Assembly: GCA_035299085.1 (NCBI GenBank)
Contig: DATGXG010000019.1
Location: 1 to 64,000, forward strand
Reading direction: 5' to 3'
Length of the DNA: 64,000 bases
DNA from: Bacteroidales bacterium
Lineage (GTDB): Bacteria > Bacteroidota > Bacteroidia > Bacteroidales > UBA10428
The number at the start of each line of letters is the position of its first letter. The stretch's first letter is position 1. The position numbers and the translations under genes were made by a program. The notes beneath the pieces are model-generated. The model did no database searches and had not been told where the DNA came from. It saw only the letters and a list, made by a program, of their open reading frames with translations. Positions 53,935-61,746 of the stretch are shown one piece after another.

Positions 53935-54504
53935 TTAAAACTGGTTCATAATTTCTGCAATGTCAGGCACAGCCTGTGTGAGAATTTGCCTCAGCGAGTC
54001 ACGGCCCCTGCTGATGTAACTTTTAACAGTGCCTTCCGGCATACCGGTAATAATAGATATATCCCTATATGAATGATCATCCAGGTGAAACAGGGTAATT
54101 ACGGTTCTGAATGCCGGTGGCAATTTTTCAATAGCCGATAACAGCAATTTGTTTAAATCCTCATGCTCATTTGTAGCGAACTCGGATTTTATGTTCTGAA
54201 CGGCTTTAAAGTCATTCTCAATATCGGTGTAAATCGAATTCAGTTTTTTCTTTCTCAGGTAATCCACACAAACATGGTGCGCAATGGATCCTATCCATGT
54301 TGAAAGTTTGGCTTCCTCCCTGAATTTCCGGATTCCTTTAAATACCCGTAAAAACACTTCCTGGAAAAGATCCTCATTGTCGGAATTCCGCCCCGTCATC
54401 GAAATGATAATATGCCAGATCAAATTCCGGTGATTATTCACCATCTGACTGACAGCCGATATATCCCCGTCTTTAATCCGTTGTATTAATAAGCGATCGT
54501 CCAT
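53935..54504 (-). CDS. ECF-family RNA polymerase sigma factor
   Basis: 189 residues. Region 2 (about 20-90) includes NEDLFQEVFLRVFKGIRKF and STWIGSIAHHVCVDYLRKKK; region 4 (about 130-185) includes LPPAFRTVITLFHLDDHSYRDIS and GMPEGTVKSYISRGRDSLRQIL. No sensory domain. Upstream lies a short palindrome (54511-54566) and the divergent start of the DUF6249-like gene. Co-transcribed with the small membrane protein, perhaps its regulator. Confidence 0.94.
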   Translation of the reverse strand: MDDRLLIQRIKDGDISAVSQMVNNHRNLIWHIIISMTGRNSDNEDLFQEVFLRVFKGIRKFREEAKLSTWIGSIAHHVCVDYLRKKKLNSIYTDIENDFKAVQNIKSEFATNEHEDLNKLLLSAIEKLPPAFRTVITLFHLDDHSYRDISIITGMPEGTVKSYISRGRDSLRQILTQAVPDIAEIMNQF

Positions 54505-54510
54505 ATGTTT

Positions 54511-54566
54511 AACCTGACAGCGTCCGAAATTTTAAAACGCTGACAGGTCTCCGACGCTGTCAGGTT
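54511..54566. repeat. AACCTGACAGCGTC palindrome beside the sigma factor start
   Basis: AACCTGACAGCGTC (54511-54524) and its perfect complement GACGCTGTCAGGTT (54553-54566) flank a third degenerate copy (CGCTGACAGGTC). The same type of CTGACAG palindrome is a dispersed repeat in other Bacteroidota. Unlike the other elements it lies at a 5' end, in the divergent promoter region. Confidence 0.78.
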
Positions 54567-54591
54567 TTAAAATTAGTCTGCCGACCTGTAA

Positions 54592-54631
54592 AAAAGTTGC
54601 ATGAAATTTAAGAATGTTTTCTGCAACTTTT
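54592..54631. promoter_or_regulatory. inverted repeat AAAAGTTGCA / TGCAACTTTT, candidate operator or hairpin
   Basis: AAAAGTTGCA at 54592-54601 and its perfect complement TGCAACTTTT at 54622-54631 lie 20 bases apart, 47 bases before the ATG at 54678. A TTTG (54629-54632) followed after 18 bases by TACTTCAA is a loose -33/-7 candidate that overlaps the right arm, so binding there could block the promoter. The wide spacing is also compatible with an mRNA hairpin. Confidence 0.4.
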
Positions 54632-54677
54632 GTGAAATCTTTCCGACTCATACTTCAAACATTTAAATCATAAAAAA

Positions 54678-55028
54678 ATGGAACAAGTATTAGGAATTGC
54701 AGTTGTTTTCACAGGCATTTATATGATTATTAAAGTCTTCACCGATTTCCTGCTGAGAAGAAAGCTGATCATTAAAGATCATATTGACAAAGCCGGCATT
54801 CTTGAACAGCATGTGGTTGAAGAAAGAACGTACCCGACATTAAAATGGGGTTTAATTGTACTTTTCGGAGGATTGGGCTTGCTGATCATTGCGCTGACAA
54901 ACCCGACAGGATTGCATGAATACGAATTTGATGCAAGAACTTCATTCCTCAATATGGGGATTGAACTGATCTGTATTTCCGCCGGTTTCCTGCTGAGCTT
55001 TGTGATAACCAGGATGATGAAGAAGTAA
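54678..55028 (+). CDS. small two-helix membrane protein (DUF6249-like)
   Basis: 116 residues. An N-terminal helix (about 5-24), a basic segment FLLRRKLIIKDHIDKAGIL, and two further hydrophobic segments (about 57-73, 92-110) with GLIVLFGGLGLLIIALTNP between. The pattern (a short cytoplasmic loop and a FGG-G motif) fits the DUF6249 family, common next to ECF sigma factors in Bacteroidota. It lies between two ECF sigma genes, divergent from the first and convergent with the second. Confidence 0.68.
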   Translation: MEQVLGIAVVFTGIYMIIKVFTDFLLRRKLIIKDHIDKAGILEQHVVEERTYPTLKWGLIVLFGGLGLLIIALTNPTGLHEYEFDARTSFLNMGIELICISAGFLLSFVITRMMKK

Positions 55029-55034
55029 TGATTC

Positions 55035-55070
55035 AGATCCCGGAAGGTTTATAACAATCTTCCGGGATCT
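55035..55070. terminator. bidirectional terminator, 12-bp stem
   Basis: AGATCCCGGAAG (55035-55046), 12-base loop, CTTCCGGGATCT (55059-55070), perfect stem. It lies six bases after the DUF6249-like stop and five bases before the second sigma factor's stop, so it can serve both convergent transcripts. Confidence 0.75.
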
Positions 55071-55075
55071 TGCTT

Positions 55076-55753
55076 TCAGAATTTATCTTTCTGATTGATC
55101 AATATGGAATTCATCACCCTTTTAACCATCCGGTCGCAGAATACCTGGTTAAACTCAAAAATTTCTTCCGGGCTGTAGGTCTTTTCAATTTCTTTCCTCA
55201 ACATAAGCCTTGCACGGTTTAAACGGACTTTTACATTCGCTTCGCTTAACTTCAGTATTTCCGCTGTTTCAGCAACACTCAGTCCGCTTAACTCCCGCAT
55301 CGAAAACACAAGCCTGTAATCTTCAGGAATTGCGGAGAGCGCTTTTTCAATAACAGCATTCAATTCTTTATTCACAACAATAGCATTTACATCATTTGAT
55401 TTTGGAACCGTAAATACCGGATTGTTATTGAAATCCCGGGCCTCTTCAAAAAGATAACTGTGTTTATGCGTCTTCCGGTAACAGTTATTCAGCATAATAC
55501 TAATAATCCATGTTTTAAAGGTTGCCCTCCCTTCGAACCGCGAAAGATTCACAAAGGCATCTATAAATGTGTCCTGCATGAGGTCCTGGGTAGTTTCATG
55601 ATCCAGGTTATAGGACCGCCCGGTTTTATAAAGATACGGGTTGTACCTTCGGATAAGGATTTCAAAAAGCCCTGTGTGGCCATCCAGGATCTTCCTTATA
55701 ATTTCATTGTCGGATAAGGCAGTCGTTGTCATTTCCAATGATTCTTTCATCAT
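55076..55753 (-). CDS. ECF-family RNA polymerase sigma factor
   Basis: 225 residues from the ATG at 55753 (MMKESLEMTTTA; a TTG start would add three residues). Region 2 (about 32-100: HTGLFEILIRRYN, DLMQDTFIDAFVNLSRFEG, RATFKTWIISIMLNNCYRK) and region 4 (about 140-190: IPEDYRLVFSMRELSGLSVAETAEILKLSEANVKVRLNRAR) are clear. It ends with a C-terminal tail (YSPEEIFEFNQVFCDRMVKRVMNSIL) beyond the usual domain. The DoxX-like gene lies 21 bases upstream on the same strand, so they are probably co-transcribed. Confidence 0.94.
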   Translation of the reverse strand: MMKESLEMTTTALSDNEIIRKILDGHTGLFEILIRRYNPYLYKTGRSYNLDHETTQDLMQDTFIDAFVNLSRFEGRATFKTWIISIMLNNCYRKTHKHSYLFEEARDFNNNPVFTVPKSNDVNAIVVNKELNAVIEKALSAIPEDYRLVFSMRELSGLSVAETAEILKLSEANVKVRLNRARLMLRKEIEKTYSPEEIFEFNQVFCDRMVKRVMNSILINQKDKF

Positions 55754-55774
55754 AAAGAACAATTTAATACTGAA

Positions 55775-56155
55775 TTATTCAATTAACCGGGCTAACCGCG
55801 ACGCGGAGAATGCACTGATTGCCATGACAAGGTCACGGACCGCCACATCAAGATAATTTCCGCCTGTAATCAAAGAAAGGGCAATAAGCACAAGCCATGC
55901 GGAAACGATGAGCGTGCCAGTGACCGGTTTGATCAGCACCAGGATGCCGGCAATAATCTCAATAATTCCAACCAGGTACATAAATGTGTGTCCCGAAAAC
56001 GGCAACATACCGGTTAATGCAGGGTTCAGATAATGATCCCATCGGGTAAGGATATTAGTGAATTTATCCAGTCCGGCCACAATGGGGACAATGGCAAACG
56101 TATACTTCAGAAGCGTATAAACGCCTCTCAGAGAGGGATTGATTGTTGTTTCCAT
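55775..56155 (-). CDS. DoxX-like membrane protein
   Basis: 126 residues with four helices (about 15-32, 52-72, 75-94, 100-116). The opening LLKYTFAIVPIVAGLDKFTNIL and GIIEIIAGILVLIKPVTG match the DoxX/SURF4-like family, small membrane proteins linked in other bacteria to redox or oxidative-stress functions. First gene of a unit with an ECF sigma factor; its placement suggests it is regulated with, or signals to, that factor, but this is inferred. Confidence 0.82.
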   Translation of the reverse strand: METTINPSLRGVYTLLKYTFAIVPIVAGLDKFTNILTRWDHYLNPALTGMLPFSGHTFMYLVGIIEIIAGILVLIKPVTGTLIVSAWLVLIALSLITGGNYLDVAVRDLVMAISAFSASRLARLIE

Positions 56156-56236
56156 AATTTACTGTTTAAAATTTGACAACTTGTTTCAATCCTCTGAGTA
56201 GATCAGAACGAAAAGGTTACAAACGCAGTGTATTTT

Positions 56237-57295
56237 TCAGAATTTTACCAGGAACCTTTTGAATTCTTCTTCAAAGTTAGGAGTGAATATTCCTTTGCCC
56301 AGCGATGCTTTTATATCCGGAACAGTCCAGAATCCGGCTCCTGCCAGCTCCTTTTTGTGTGGATTTATGGGACCGTTATGACGGGTGATAAAACAGAAAA
56401 CGAATTCGCGCTCCACATCGGATTCCCAGATATAATTGGCAACCAGTTTCGGATCAAAATCGTGCAGGCCGATTTCTTCTTCACTCTCTCTTTTTAGCGC
56501 CAGCTCAATCGTTTCATCAAATGCCACATGACCTCCCACAGCCGTATCCCATTTGCCCGGCTGTATGGTTTTGGTAAGCGGCCTTTTCTGCAGCACTATT
56601 TCGCCTTTGTCATTGATTACATGAAGGTGCACCACCGGATGCAGGTATTTTTTATCGGAGTGACATACACTCCGGGGAGCTTTTCCGATAATTTCGCCTT
56701 TCTCATTCACGAGCGGCAGCCATTCTTCGTTTTGCTGCTGCTTTTTCATCCGCCAGATTTTAGCCATTTCGAATAAAAAATAAACGCCGAACAGGATATA
56801 AAACAATCCGCCGCTGATAAACGCCCAGGCTTCCTTGCTCATGAACCATACTGAATAAAATACAAGGATTGTATAGGCAGAAAATATCCAGAAAAGTGTC
56901 CGGAGATTTTGCCTGAATTTCAGGTATTGCTGATCATTCATTTCAACGCCTTTCATATAGCGTTTCGACATCATCAGCAGGTAATTATTCGGAGTGAATG
57001 CAGATATCCCCAGAACGGCACACATCAATACCCCGATCAGTGCGGGCTTCAGCTTAAAAAAGACATCATTGTCGAGAATGATTGAAATAACACCAAGGAT
57101 GACAATCAGCAGTGTATCCAGCAAAATGAATTTATCAAATTTACCGTCTCTTACCCTGTAAATAATAAGTTCAATAATCCCGGAGGCTACGGCCACCAAC
57201 AATCCTACTTTGGTTCCCCATATTTCATCTGCAACAATGAAGATAAAGAGTGGTATAAAGCCCGGAAGCAGCTGAAGCAAAAGTTTTCGGTTCAT
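56237..57295 (-). CDS. membrane-Nudix fusion protein
   Basis: 352 residues from the ATG at 57295 (MNRKLLLQLLPGFIPLF); the longer frame begins with a TTG at 57358. Residues about 5-180 carry five to six membrane helices whose opening (GFIPLFIFIVADEIWGTKVGLLVAVASGIIEL) resembles septation protein A/YciB. Residues 195-352 form an IPP-isomerase-type Nudix domain: VVHLHVINDKGEIVLQKRPL and the Nudix box at 255-277 (GHVAFDETIELALKRE, SEEEIG). The catalytic domain is therefore tethered to the membrane. Substrate unknown; the fusion is treated as a finding. Confidence 0.85.
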   Translation of the reverse strand: MNRKLLLQLLPGFIPLFIFIVADEIWGTKVGLLVAVASGIIELIIYRVRDGKFDKFILLDTLLIVILGVISIILDNDVFFKLKPALIGVLMCAVLGISAFTPNNYLLMMSKRYMKGVEMNDQQYLKFRQNLRTLFWIFSAYTILVFYSVWFMSKEAWAFISGGLFYILFGVYFLFEMAKIWRMKKQQQNEEWLPLVNEKGEIIGKAPRSVCHSDKKYLHPVVHLHVINDKGEIVLQKRPLTKTIQPGKWDTAVGGHVAFDETIELALKRESEEEIGLHDFDPKLVANYIWESDVEREFVFCFITRHNGPINPHKKELAGAGFWTVPDIKASLGKGIFTPNFEEEFKRFLVKF

Positions 57296-57379
57296 CGGGA
57301 AATTTTCAACGGCAATATTACTAAATTGAACGAGGGTAATTCGTACTTTACGGGTCAAATATAAAAAGTAAAATCCGTC

Positions 57380-58696
57380 ATGTCAATTCGCAATAACTTC
57401 TTCATTGTGCTCTGCACCGTGCTTGCTTCATGTAATACAAGCACCAGGCAAACATCCATGTTTTTCAGAAACGATACCATTCATTCCGGTTATTTTGATT
57501 CCTGGGGACCTGACAGCCTGACTGTTACAGCGTGGACCTTTAAAACAGGGGGAAGAGTTTTTTCATCCCCGGTAATTGCCGATGGCCGGCTGTTCATAGG
57601 CAGCGATGACGGCAACCTGTATGCCCTTAACGTAAAAGACGGATCTTTATTCTGGAATTATAAGACAGAAGGCCGTGTGAGCTCCACTCCCGCCGCATTT
57701 GAAAATAAAGTAGCATTTATGAGTTTTGACGGAAACGTGTATTGTCTCGAACAGAAAACGGGAAAAGAAATATGGAAATTCAAGACGGCCGGTGAAAGAG
57801 TTTTTTCAGCGCCTGGTATTCATGGCATGCCTGAAAAGGACAGGAAGCTCGATGATCCCTGGGATATGTTCCTGTCATCACCTGTGGTTGCCAACGGCGT
57901 GTTATACATTGGCTGCGGCGAAGGAACTTTCTATGCACTCGATGCCAATACCGGTGAAAAGAAATGGGAATTCAAAACCGGTGACGTCATCCATTCCTCA
58001 CCTGCCTATGCCAGCAAAACGGTTTATTTCGGAAGCTGGGACAGTTACCTGTATGCCCTGAATGCCGAAACCGGTTCGCTGAAGTGGAAATTCAAAACAG
58101 GCATTGATACGGTGTATTACAACCAGGTCGGATTTCAATCCTCACCTGTAGTTTATAAAGGCGTCGTCTATTCAGGCTGCCGTGATGCTCACATCTGGGC
58201 TGTTGAGGCGGAAACCGGCGATCTGAAATGGCAGTACTATAATAATGGATCGTGGGTTATTGCTACACCGGCCATACATAACGATACGCTTTATTTTGAA
58301 ACATCGGATTCGCATAAATTCATAGCGCTTTCAGCAATAAGCGGCAAGGAATTGTATACGGGCGACTGTAAGACGTATGGATTTTCATCACCCTCGGTGG
58401 CAGGCAGCGTTGTATACCTGGGAACCCACGGAGGAAGCCTGTATGCGTTTGAAACAAGAACAGGGAAAACGTTGTGGCAGTTCCGGACTCCTGCAGCCAT
58501 TGCAAACGCTGATTCGGTAATTGCTCCAAACGGGGAATTCAACTATCCGAAGATTTTTACCGAGAATACCTATGAAGCCAACATGAAATCGGTGGATAAA
58601 ATATACTCTGTCGGATCCATCCTGTCTTCACCCACGGTTTACAACGGCATGGTTTTCTTTGGCAGCGCTGATAGTTGTGTGTATGCGATAAAATAA
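57380..58696 (+). CDS. PQQ-type beta-propeller lipoprotein (BamB-like fold)
   Basis: 438 residues. MSIRNNFFIVLCTVLASC gives a lipobox (LASC, Cys18). Residues about 45-435 contain PQQ-like repeats, each about 40 residues with a GxLYALNxxTGxxxWxFKT consensus: DGNLYALNVKDGSLFW, GNVYCLEQKTGKEIWKFKT, GTFYALDANTGEKKWEF, SYLYALNAETGSLKWKF, AHIWAVEAETGDLKW, GSLYAFETRTGKTLWQF. BamB in other phyla is an outer-membrane assembly lipoprotein of similar fold; whether this is BamB or another PQQ-like propeller cannot be settled here. Confidence 0.87.
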   Translation: MSIRNNFFIVLCTVLASCNTSTRQTSMFFRNDTIHSGYFDSWGPDSLTVTAWTFKTGGRVFSSPVIADGRLFIGSDDGNLYALNVKDGSLFWNYKTEGRVSSTPAAFENKVAFMSFDGNVYCLEQKTGKEIWKFKTAGERVFSAPGIHGMPEKDRKLDDPWDMFLSSPVVANGVLYIGCGEGTFYALDANTGEKKWEFKTGDVIHSSPAYASKTVYFGSWDSYLYALNAETGSLKWKFKTGIDTVYYNQVGFQSSPVVYKGVVYSGCRDAHIWAVEAETGDLKWQYYNNGSWVIATPAIHNDTLYFETSDSHKFIALSAISGKELYTGDCKTYGFSSPSVAGSVVYLGTHGGSLYAFETRTGKTLWQFRTPAAIANADSVIAPNGEFNYPKIFTENTYEANMKSVDKIYSVGSILSSPTVYNGMVFFGSADSCVYAIK

Positions 58697-58711
58697 TTTT
58701 AAAACCATCGC

Positions 58712-58736
58712 AGAGACGGCCAAATTGGCCGTCTCT
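58712..58736. terminator. perfect palindrome, convergent terminator fused to the GH43 stop codon
   Basis: AGAGACGGCCAA-A-TTGGCCGTCTCT is a 12-bp perfect stem with a one-base centre. It separates the convergent PQQ propeller and GH43 genes. The GH43 stop TAG (58735-58737 complement) is formed by the last bases of the palindrome (TAGAGACGG on the gene strand). The GTAGAGACG framework recurs at 37339-37380. Confidence 0.78.
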
Positions 58737-59709
58737 ACAATTTCCTTTTATTCACTCCTTCGTTCGTTATCTTCACCGGCAAAATAAACCCGTCTTTATC
58801 AAAATACATCCTGTCAATGCAGGTTTGCCGGTCGTTTGCACCGGTTTTATCAAGCGGCCGGCGATGGTAAACTATATACCATTCATCCTTTCCCGGAATC
58901 TGAATCACTGAATGATGTCCTGCGCCCTTGCCAATTTCAGGATCCTGCTCCAGTATGGTATTGAGTCGCTTGAAAGGCCCTGAAGGAGAATCCGCAATAG
59001 CGTATGCCACCCGGTAATCCGAACCGCCCCACGATCCTTCCGACCACATGAAGTAGTATTTTCCGTTCCTGGTAAACATAAAAGGCCCTTCCACATAACC
59101 TTCCGGTGTGATTTCCCTGAAAACGGTACTGTCATCAAACGGTACAAACCCTGTAAAATCACTGTTCAGCTTTACAATATTACAATGCCTCCAGCCCCCG
59201 TAAATCATGTAATATTGTGAATCCTTATCCTTAAAAACAAACTGGTCAATCGGCTGAGCGCCATTATGGAACTTGTCCAGCAAGGGTTTGCCGAGGTAAT
59301 CTCTGTAAGGTCCTTCGGGCTTTTCAGCAATGCCTATGCCTATGCCGCCCATTGCACTGTCATTCTGTATATCATTGGCAGCAAAAAATAAAAAGTAGCT
59401 GCTGCCCTTTTTCACTATAGCCGGTGCCCACATGGCGTATTTTGCCCATTTCACAGCAGATGTATCAATGATGTGCTCATGTTTGGTCCAGGTAACCAGG
59501 TCAGTTGAAGAAAAGGCATCCATAAAAACCTGTTCTTCGTAAGGAGCTGAGAAAGTGGGATAGATCCAGTATTCATTATCAAAAACGGTTGCCTCCGGGT
59601 CGGCGTACCATCCCGGGAAAACCGGGTTGCCGGATTTCTTTGAACAGGCTGTAAGCAGAACAGCACAAAAAATGATACCGGTAAAAATTCTGAGGAAATG
59701 TGAGTTCAT
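58735..59709 (-). CDS. GH43-family glycosidase, lipoprotein
   Basis: 324 residues. Signal peptide with lipobox LLTAC (Cys22). The five-bladed propeller of GH43 is indicated by the catalytic base D37 in GWYADPEATVF, the pKa modulator D155 in NGAQPIDQFVF and the acid E207 in YVEGPFMF, each followed by typical blade strands (YYFMWSEGSWGG, WYIVYHRRP). It should act on arabinose- or xylose-containing glycans at the outer membrane. Stop TAG is part of a palindrome. Confidence 0.92.
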   Translation of the reverse strand: MNSHFLRIFTGIIFCAVLLTACSKKSGNPVFPGWYADPEATVFDNEYWIYPTFSAPYEEQVFMDAFSSTDLVTWTKHEHIIDTSAVKWAKYAMWAPAIVKKGSSYFLFFAANDIQNDSAMGGIGIGIAEKPEGPYRDYLGKPLLDKFHNGAQPIDQFVFKDKDSQYYMIYGGWRHCNIVKLNSDFTGFVPFDDSTVFREITPEGYVEGPFMFTRNGKYYFMWSEGSWGGSDYRVAYAIADSPSGPFKRLNTILEQDPEIGKGAGHHSVIQIPGKDEWYIVYHRRPLDKTGANDRQTCIDRMYFDKDGFILPVKITNEGVNKRKL

Positions 59710-59809
59710 TATAGTACAAAGTTGATACTGCTAAAATTAATAACTTCTGTTATGGCTTGAACTGCCCGTAAAAATAAATGTTATTACCTGAAACATATAA
59801 TCCGTTATT

Positions 59810-60589
59810 ATGCAAAATGCAACAGGCAATTACGCTTCAGTGAACGGTCTCAATTTATATTATGAAATTCACGGGGAAGGATTTCCACTGGTATTGCTCC
59901 ATGGAGGAGGATCAACTATTTACTCCACTTACGGGCGCATTCTGCCTGATCTTGCAAAAAAACACATGGTAATTGCCGTGGAATTGCAGGCGCATGGCCA
60001 CACTCCCGATATTGACCGCCCCCTTACTTTTGAACAGGATGCAGATGATGTCGCTGAATTACTGAATGAACTGCGTGTGGTAAAAGCAGACTTCATGGGA
60101 TTCAGCAATGGGGGAACAACCTGCATCGAGATTGCCATCCGGCATGCCGAGCGGGTTAATAAACTGGTACTGATTGCTGCCCTAGTTAACCGCAACGGAA
60201 TGCCCGCGGATTTTTGGGAGGGTATGAAAAAGGCGACGATTGAAAACATGCCGGAGCCTTTAAAACAGGCATACCTAGAAATAAATCCCGATCCATCCGG
60301 ACTGATGGCCATGTTTAACCGTGATCGCGACAGGATGCTTGAATTCCGGGATATTCCTCCGGAGAAGATTTCCGGAATTAACAGGTCGTCACTGGTAATA
60401 AACGGTGACCGCGATGTTGTAACCGTTCAGCACGCACTTGAATTATCTGCATTGTTAAAAGGCCGCCTGGCTATAATTCCGGGCGCACATGGCGAATACA
60501 TCGGTGAAATCTGCTCGGGAAATAAAATCGATACAATTCCAATATTGGTTAATGAATTGATTGAAGAGTTTCTTTATGCAGCGAATTAA
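59810..60589 (+). CDS. alpha/beta-hydrolase
   Basis: 259 residues, no signal peptide. Oxyanion-hole motif LLHGGGST near 29-36, nucleophile S99 in MGFSNGGTTC, acid in INGDRDVV near 202-209 and His in PGAHGEYIG near 223-231. The substrate pocket cannot be read; homologues are annotated as generic hydrolases. Monocistronic, with an A/T-rich 5' region and no clear Shine-Dalgarno. Confidence 0.85.
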   Translation: MQNATGNYASVNGLNLYYEIHGEGFPLVLLHGGGSTIYSTYGRILPDLAKKHMVIAVELQAHGHTPDIDRPLTFEQDADDVAELLNELRVVKADFMGFSNGGTTCIEIAIRHAERVNKLVLIAALVNRNGMPADFWEGMKKATIENMPEPLKQAYLEINPDPSGLMAMFNRDRDRMLEFRDIPPEKISGINRSSLVINGDRDVVTVQHALELSALLKGRLAIIPGAHGEYIGEICSGNKIDTIPILVNELIEEFLYAAN

Positions 60590-60634
60590 TCAAACGAACG
60601 TCAATTTTCAATCACTAATTATTCAGAATTAAAA

Positions 60635-61108
60635 ATGAAAAATTTTATACTGCTTGTTTTCATATGCCTTATTAACCTACAGGCGTTCTCACAAAACATC
60701 ATACAAAAAAGCATACCGGAATACAAACCTGATGATCAGAAACTCTATGACACCATTGTATACCTGGATAGCATTTTTTTCAATGCCTATAATACTTGCG
60801 ATATTGATCTGCAGGCGGATTTTTATGATGATAACATTGAATTCTACCATGACCGGGGCGGTCTAAGCACCTCAAAAAGTGATATTCTTGAGTCGATTAA
60901 AAATAATATCTGTGGCAAGGTTACCCGCACGAGAGTCAAGGCAAGCCTTGAAGTATATCCTATTGCCAATTTCGGGGCTGTTGAAATAGGATATCACTAT
61001 TTCCATAATAAAGCGGAAGGAACAACGTCACAACCTTCCAAATTCATTACCATCTGGAAATTAAGCCAGGGCAAATGGAAATTATCGAGGGTTATAAGCC
61101 TGCATTGA
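60635..61108 (+). CDS. secreted SnoaL/DUF4440-like protein
   Basis: 157 residues with a signal peptide (1-18, LQAFSQ). The mature part matches a SnoaL/DUF4440-type cone fold: LYDTIVYLDSIFFNAYNTCDIDLQADFY then HDRGGLSTSKSDILESIKNN, GAVEIGYHYFHNK and IWKLSQGKWKLSRVISLH. Members bind small hydrophobic ligands or act as isomerase-like enzymes; function here unknown. Its stop lies six bases from the convergent VOC gene's stop. Confidence 0.83.
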   Translation: MKNFILLVFICLINLQAFSQNIIQKSIPEYKPDDQKLYDTIVYLDSIFFNAYNTCDIDLQADFYDDNIEFYHDRGGLSTSKSDILESIKNNICGKVTRTRVKASLEVYPIANFGAVEIGYHYFHNKAEGTTSQPSKFITIWKLSQGKWKLSRVISLH

Positions 61109-61114
61109 TCCTGT

Positions 61115-61504
61115 TTACCAATCCGGCTGCAATACGCTCATACGGTTGCCTTCGGTGTCAAAGAAAGAAGCATATTTTCCTACCCCGGGGATCGGAACAG
61201 GTTCTGAAATTACTTTACCACCTGCTTTTTTAATATTTTCAATTGCTTCCTGTATGTTACCGACCCCGATAACGAGTGAAGGATGCTGATCGCCGGCATC
61301 ATCTGTGCGCGGATACAAACCGCCGTTAATAGCTCCGGGCTGCGTCGGACGGCCCCGCTCATCGGTTTCAGTGGTGCTGACTGTAACATAATTACCCATA
61401 TCTTCACCCATAAACTGGGCTTTCCAGCCAAATACCCTGGAGTAGAAATCGGCCATACGCTGCCTGTCATTGGCGGGTAATTCAAAATGTACTACCGGAT
61501 TCAT
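61115..61504 (-). CDS. VOC-family (glyoxalase-like) protein
   Basis: 129 residues. Two beta-alpha-beta-beta-beta units: HFELPANDRQRMADFYSRVFGWKAQF (about 6-31) and GVGNIQEAIENIKKAGGKVISEPVPI, ending KYASFFDTEGNRMSVLQ. Metal-binding positions fit the vicinal oxygen chelate family (H6, then E-type residues in the second unit), but the substrate and metal use are unknown. Confidence 0.85.
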   Translation of the reverse strand: MNPVVHFELPANDRQRMADFYSRVFGWKAQFMGEDMGNYVTVSTTETDERGRPTQPGAINGGLYPRTDDAGDQHPSLVIGVGNIQEAIENIKKAGGKVISEPVPIPGVGKYASFFDTEGNRMSVLQPDW

Positions 61505-61572
61505 GGTTAGTTTTATTATTGTTATAGTTGTTCAACAAAGCCGGAAAAATATTGTTTACCCCGCAGGAAAAT

Positions 61573-61746
61573 TCAGCGGTTTCGGCGAACCATTACTGTA
61601 ATTATCACTATAATTACAATAACAACAATAACGACAAAAACGCCGACACCCATACCTGCCTTAAAAATATTCCCGAGAAAATCACAGCTGCTGGCTGACA
61701 GCAAGAGGAGCAGCATAGAACTTAAAATCAGTATCCTGTTTTTCAT
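61573..61746 (-). CDS. 57-residue small lipoprotein with a C-terminal membrane helix
   Basis: ATG at 61746 to TGA at 61573 encodes 57 residues: MKNRILILSSMLLLLLSA then a lipobox SASSC with Cys21, a short linker (DFLGNIFKAG) and a Val/Ile-rich helix (about 33-52) ending in VRRNR. Short Bacteroidota proteins with this layout are often given misleading enzyme names in databases; no enzyme domain fits in 57 residues. It could be a signalling or stress membrane peptide. About 110 bases separate its start from a nested-palindrome element. Confidence 0.72.
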   Translation of the reverse strand: MKNRILILSSMLLLLLSASSCDFLGNIFKAGMGVGVFVVIVVIVIIVIITVMVRRNR

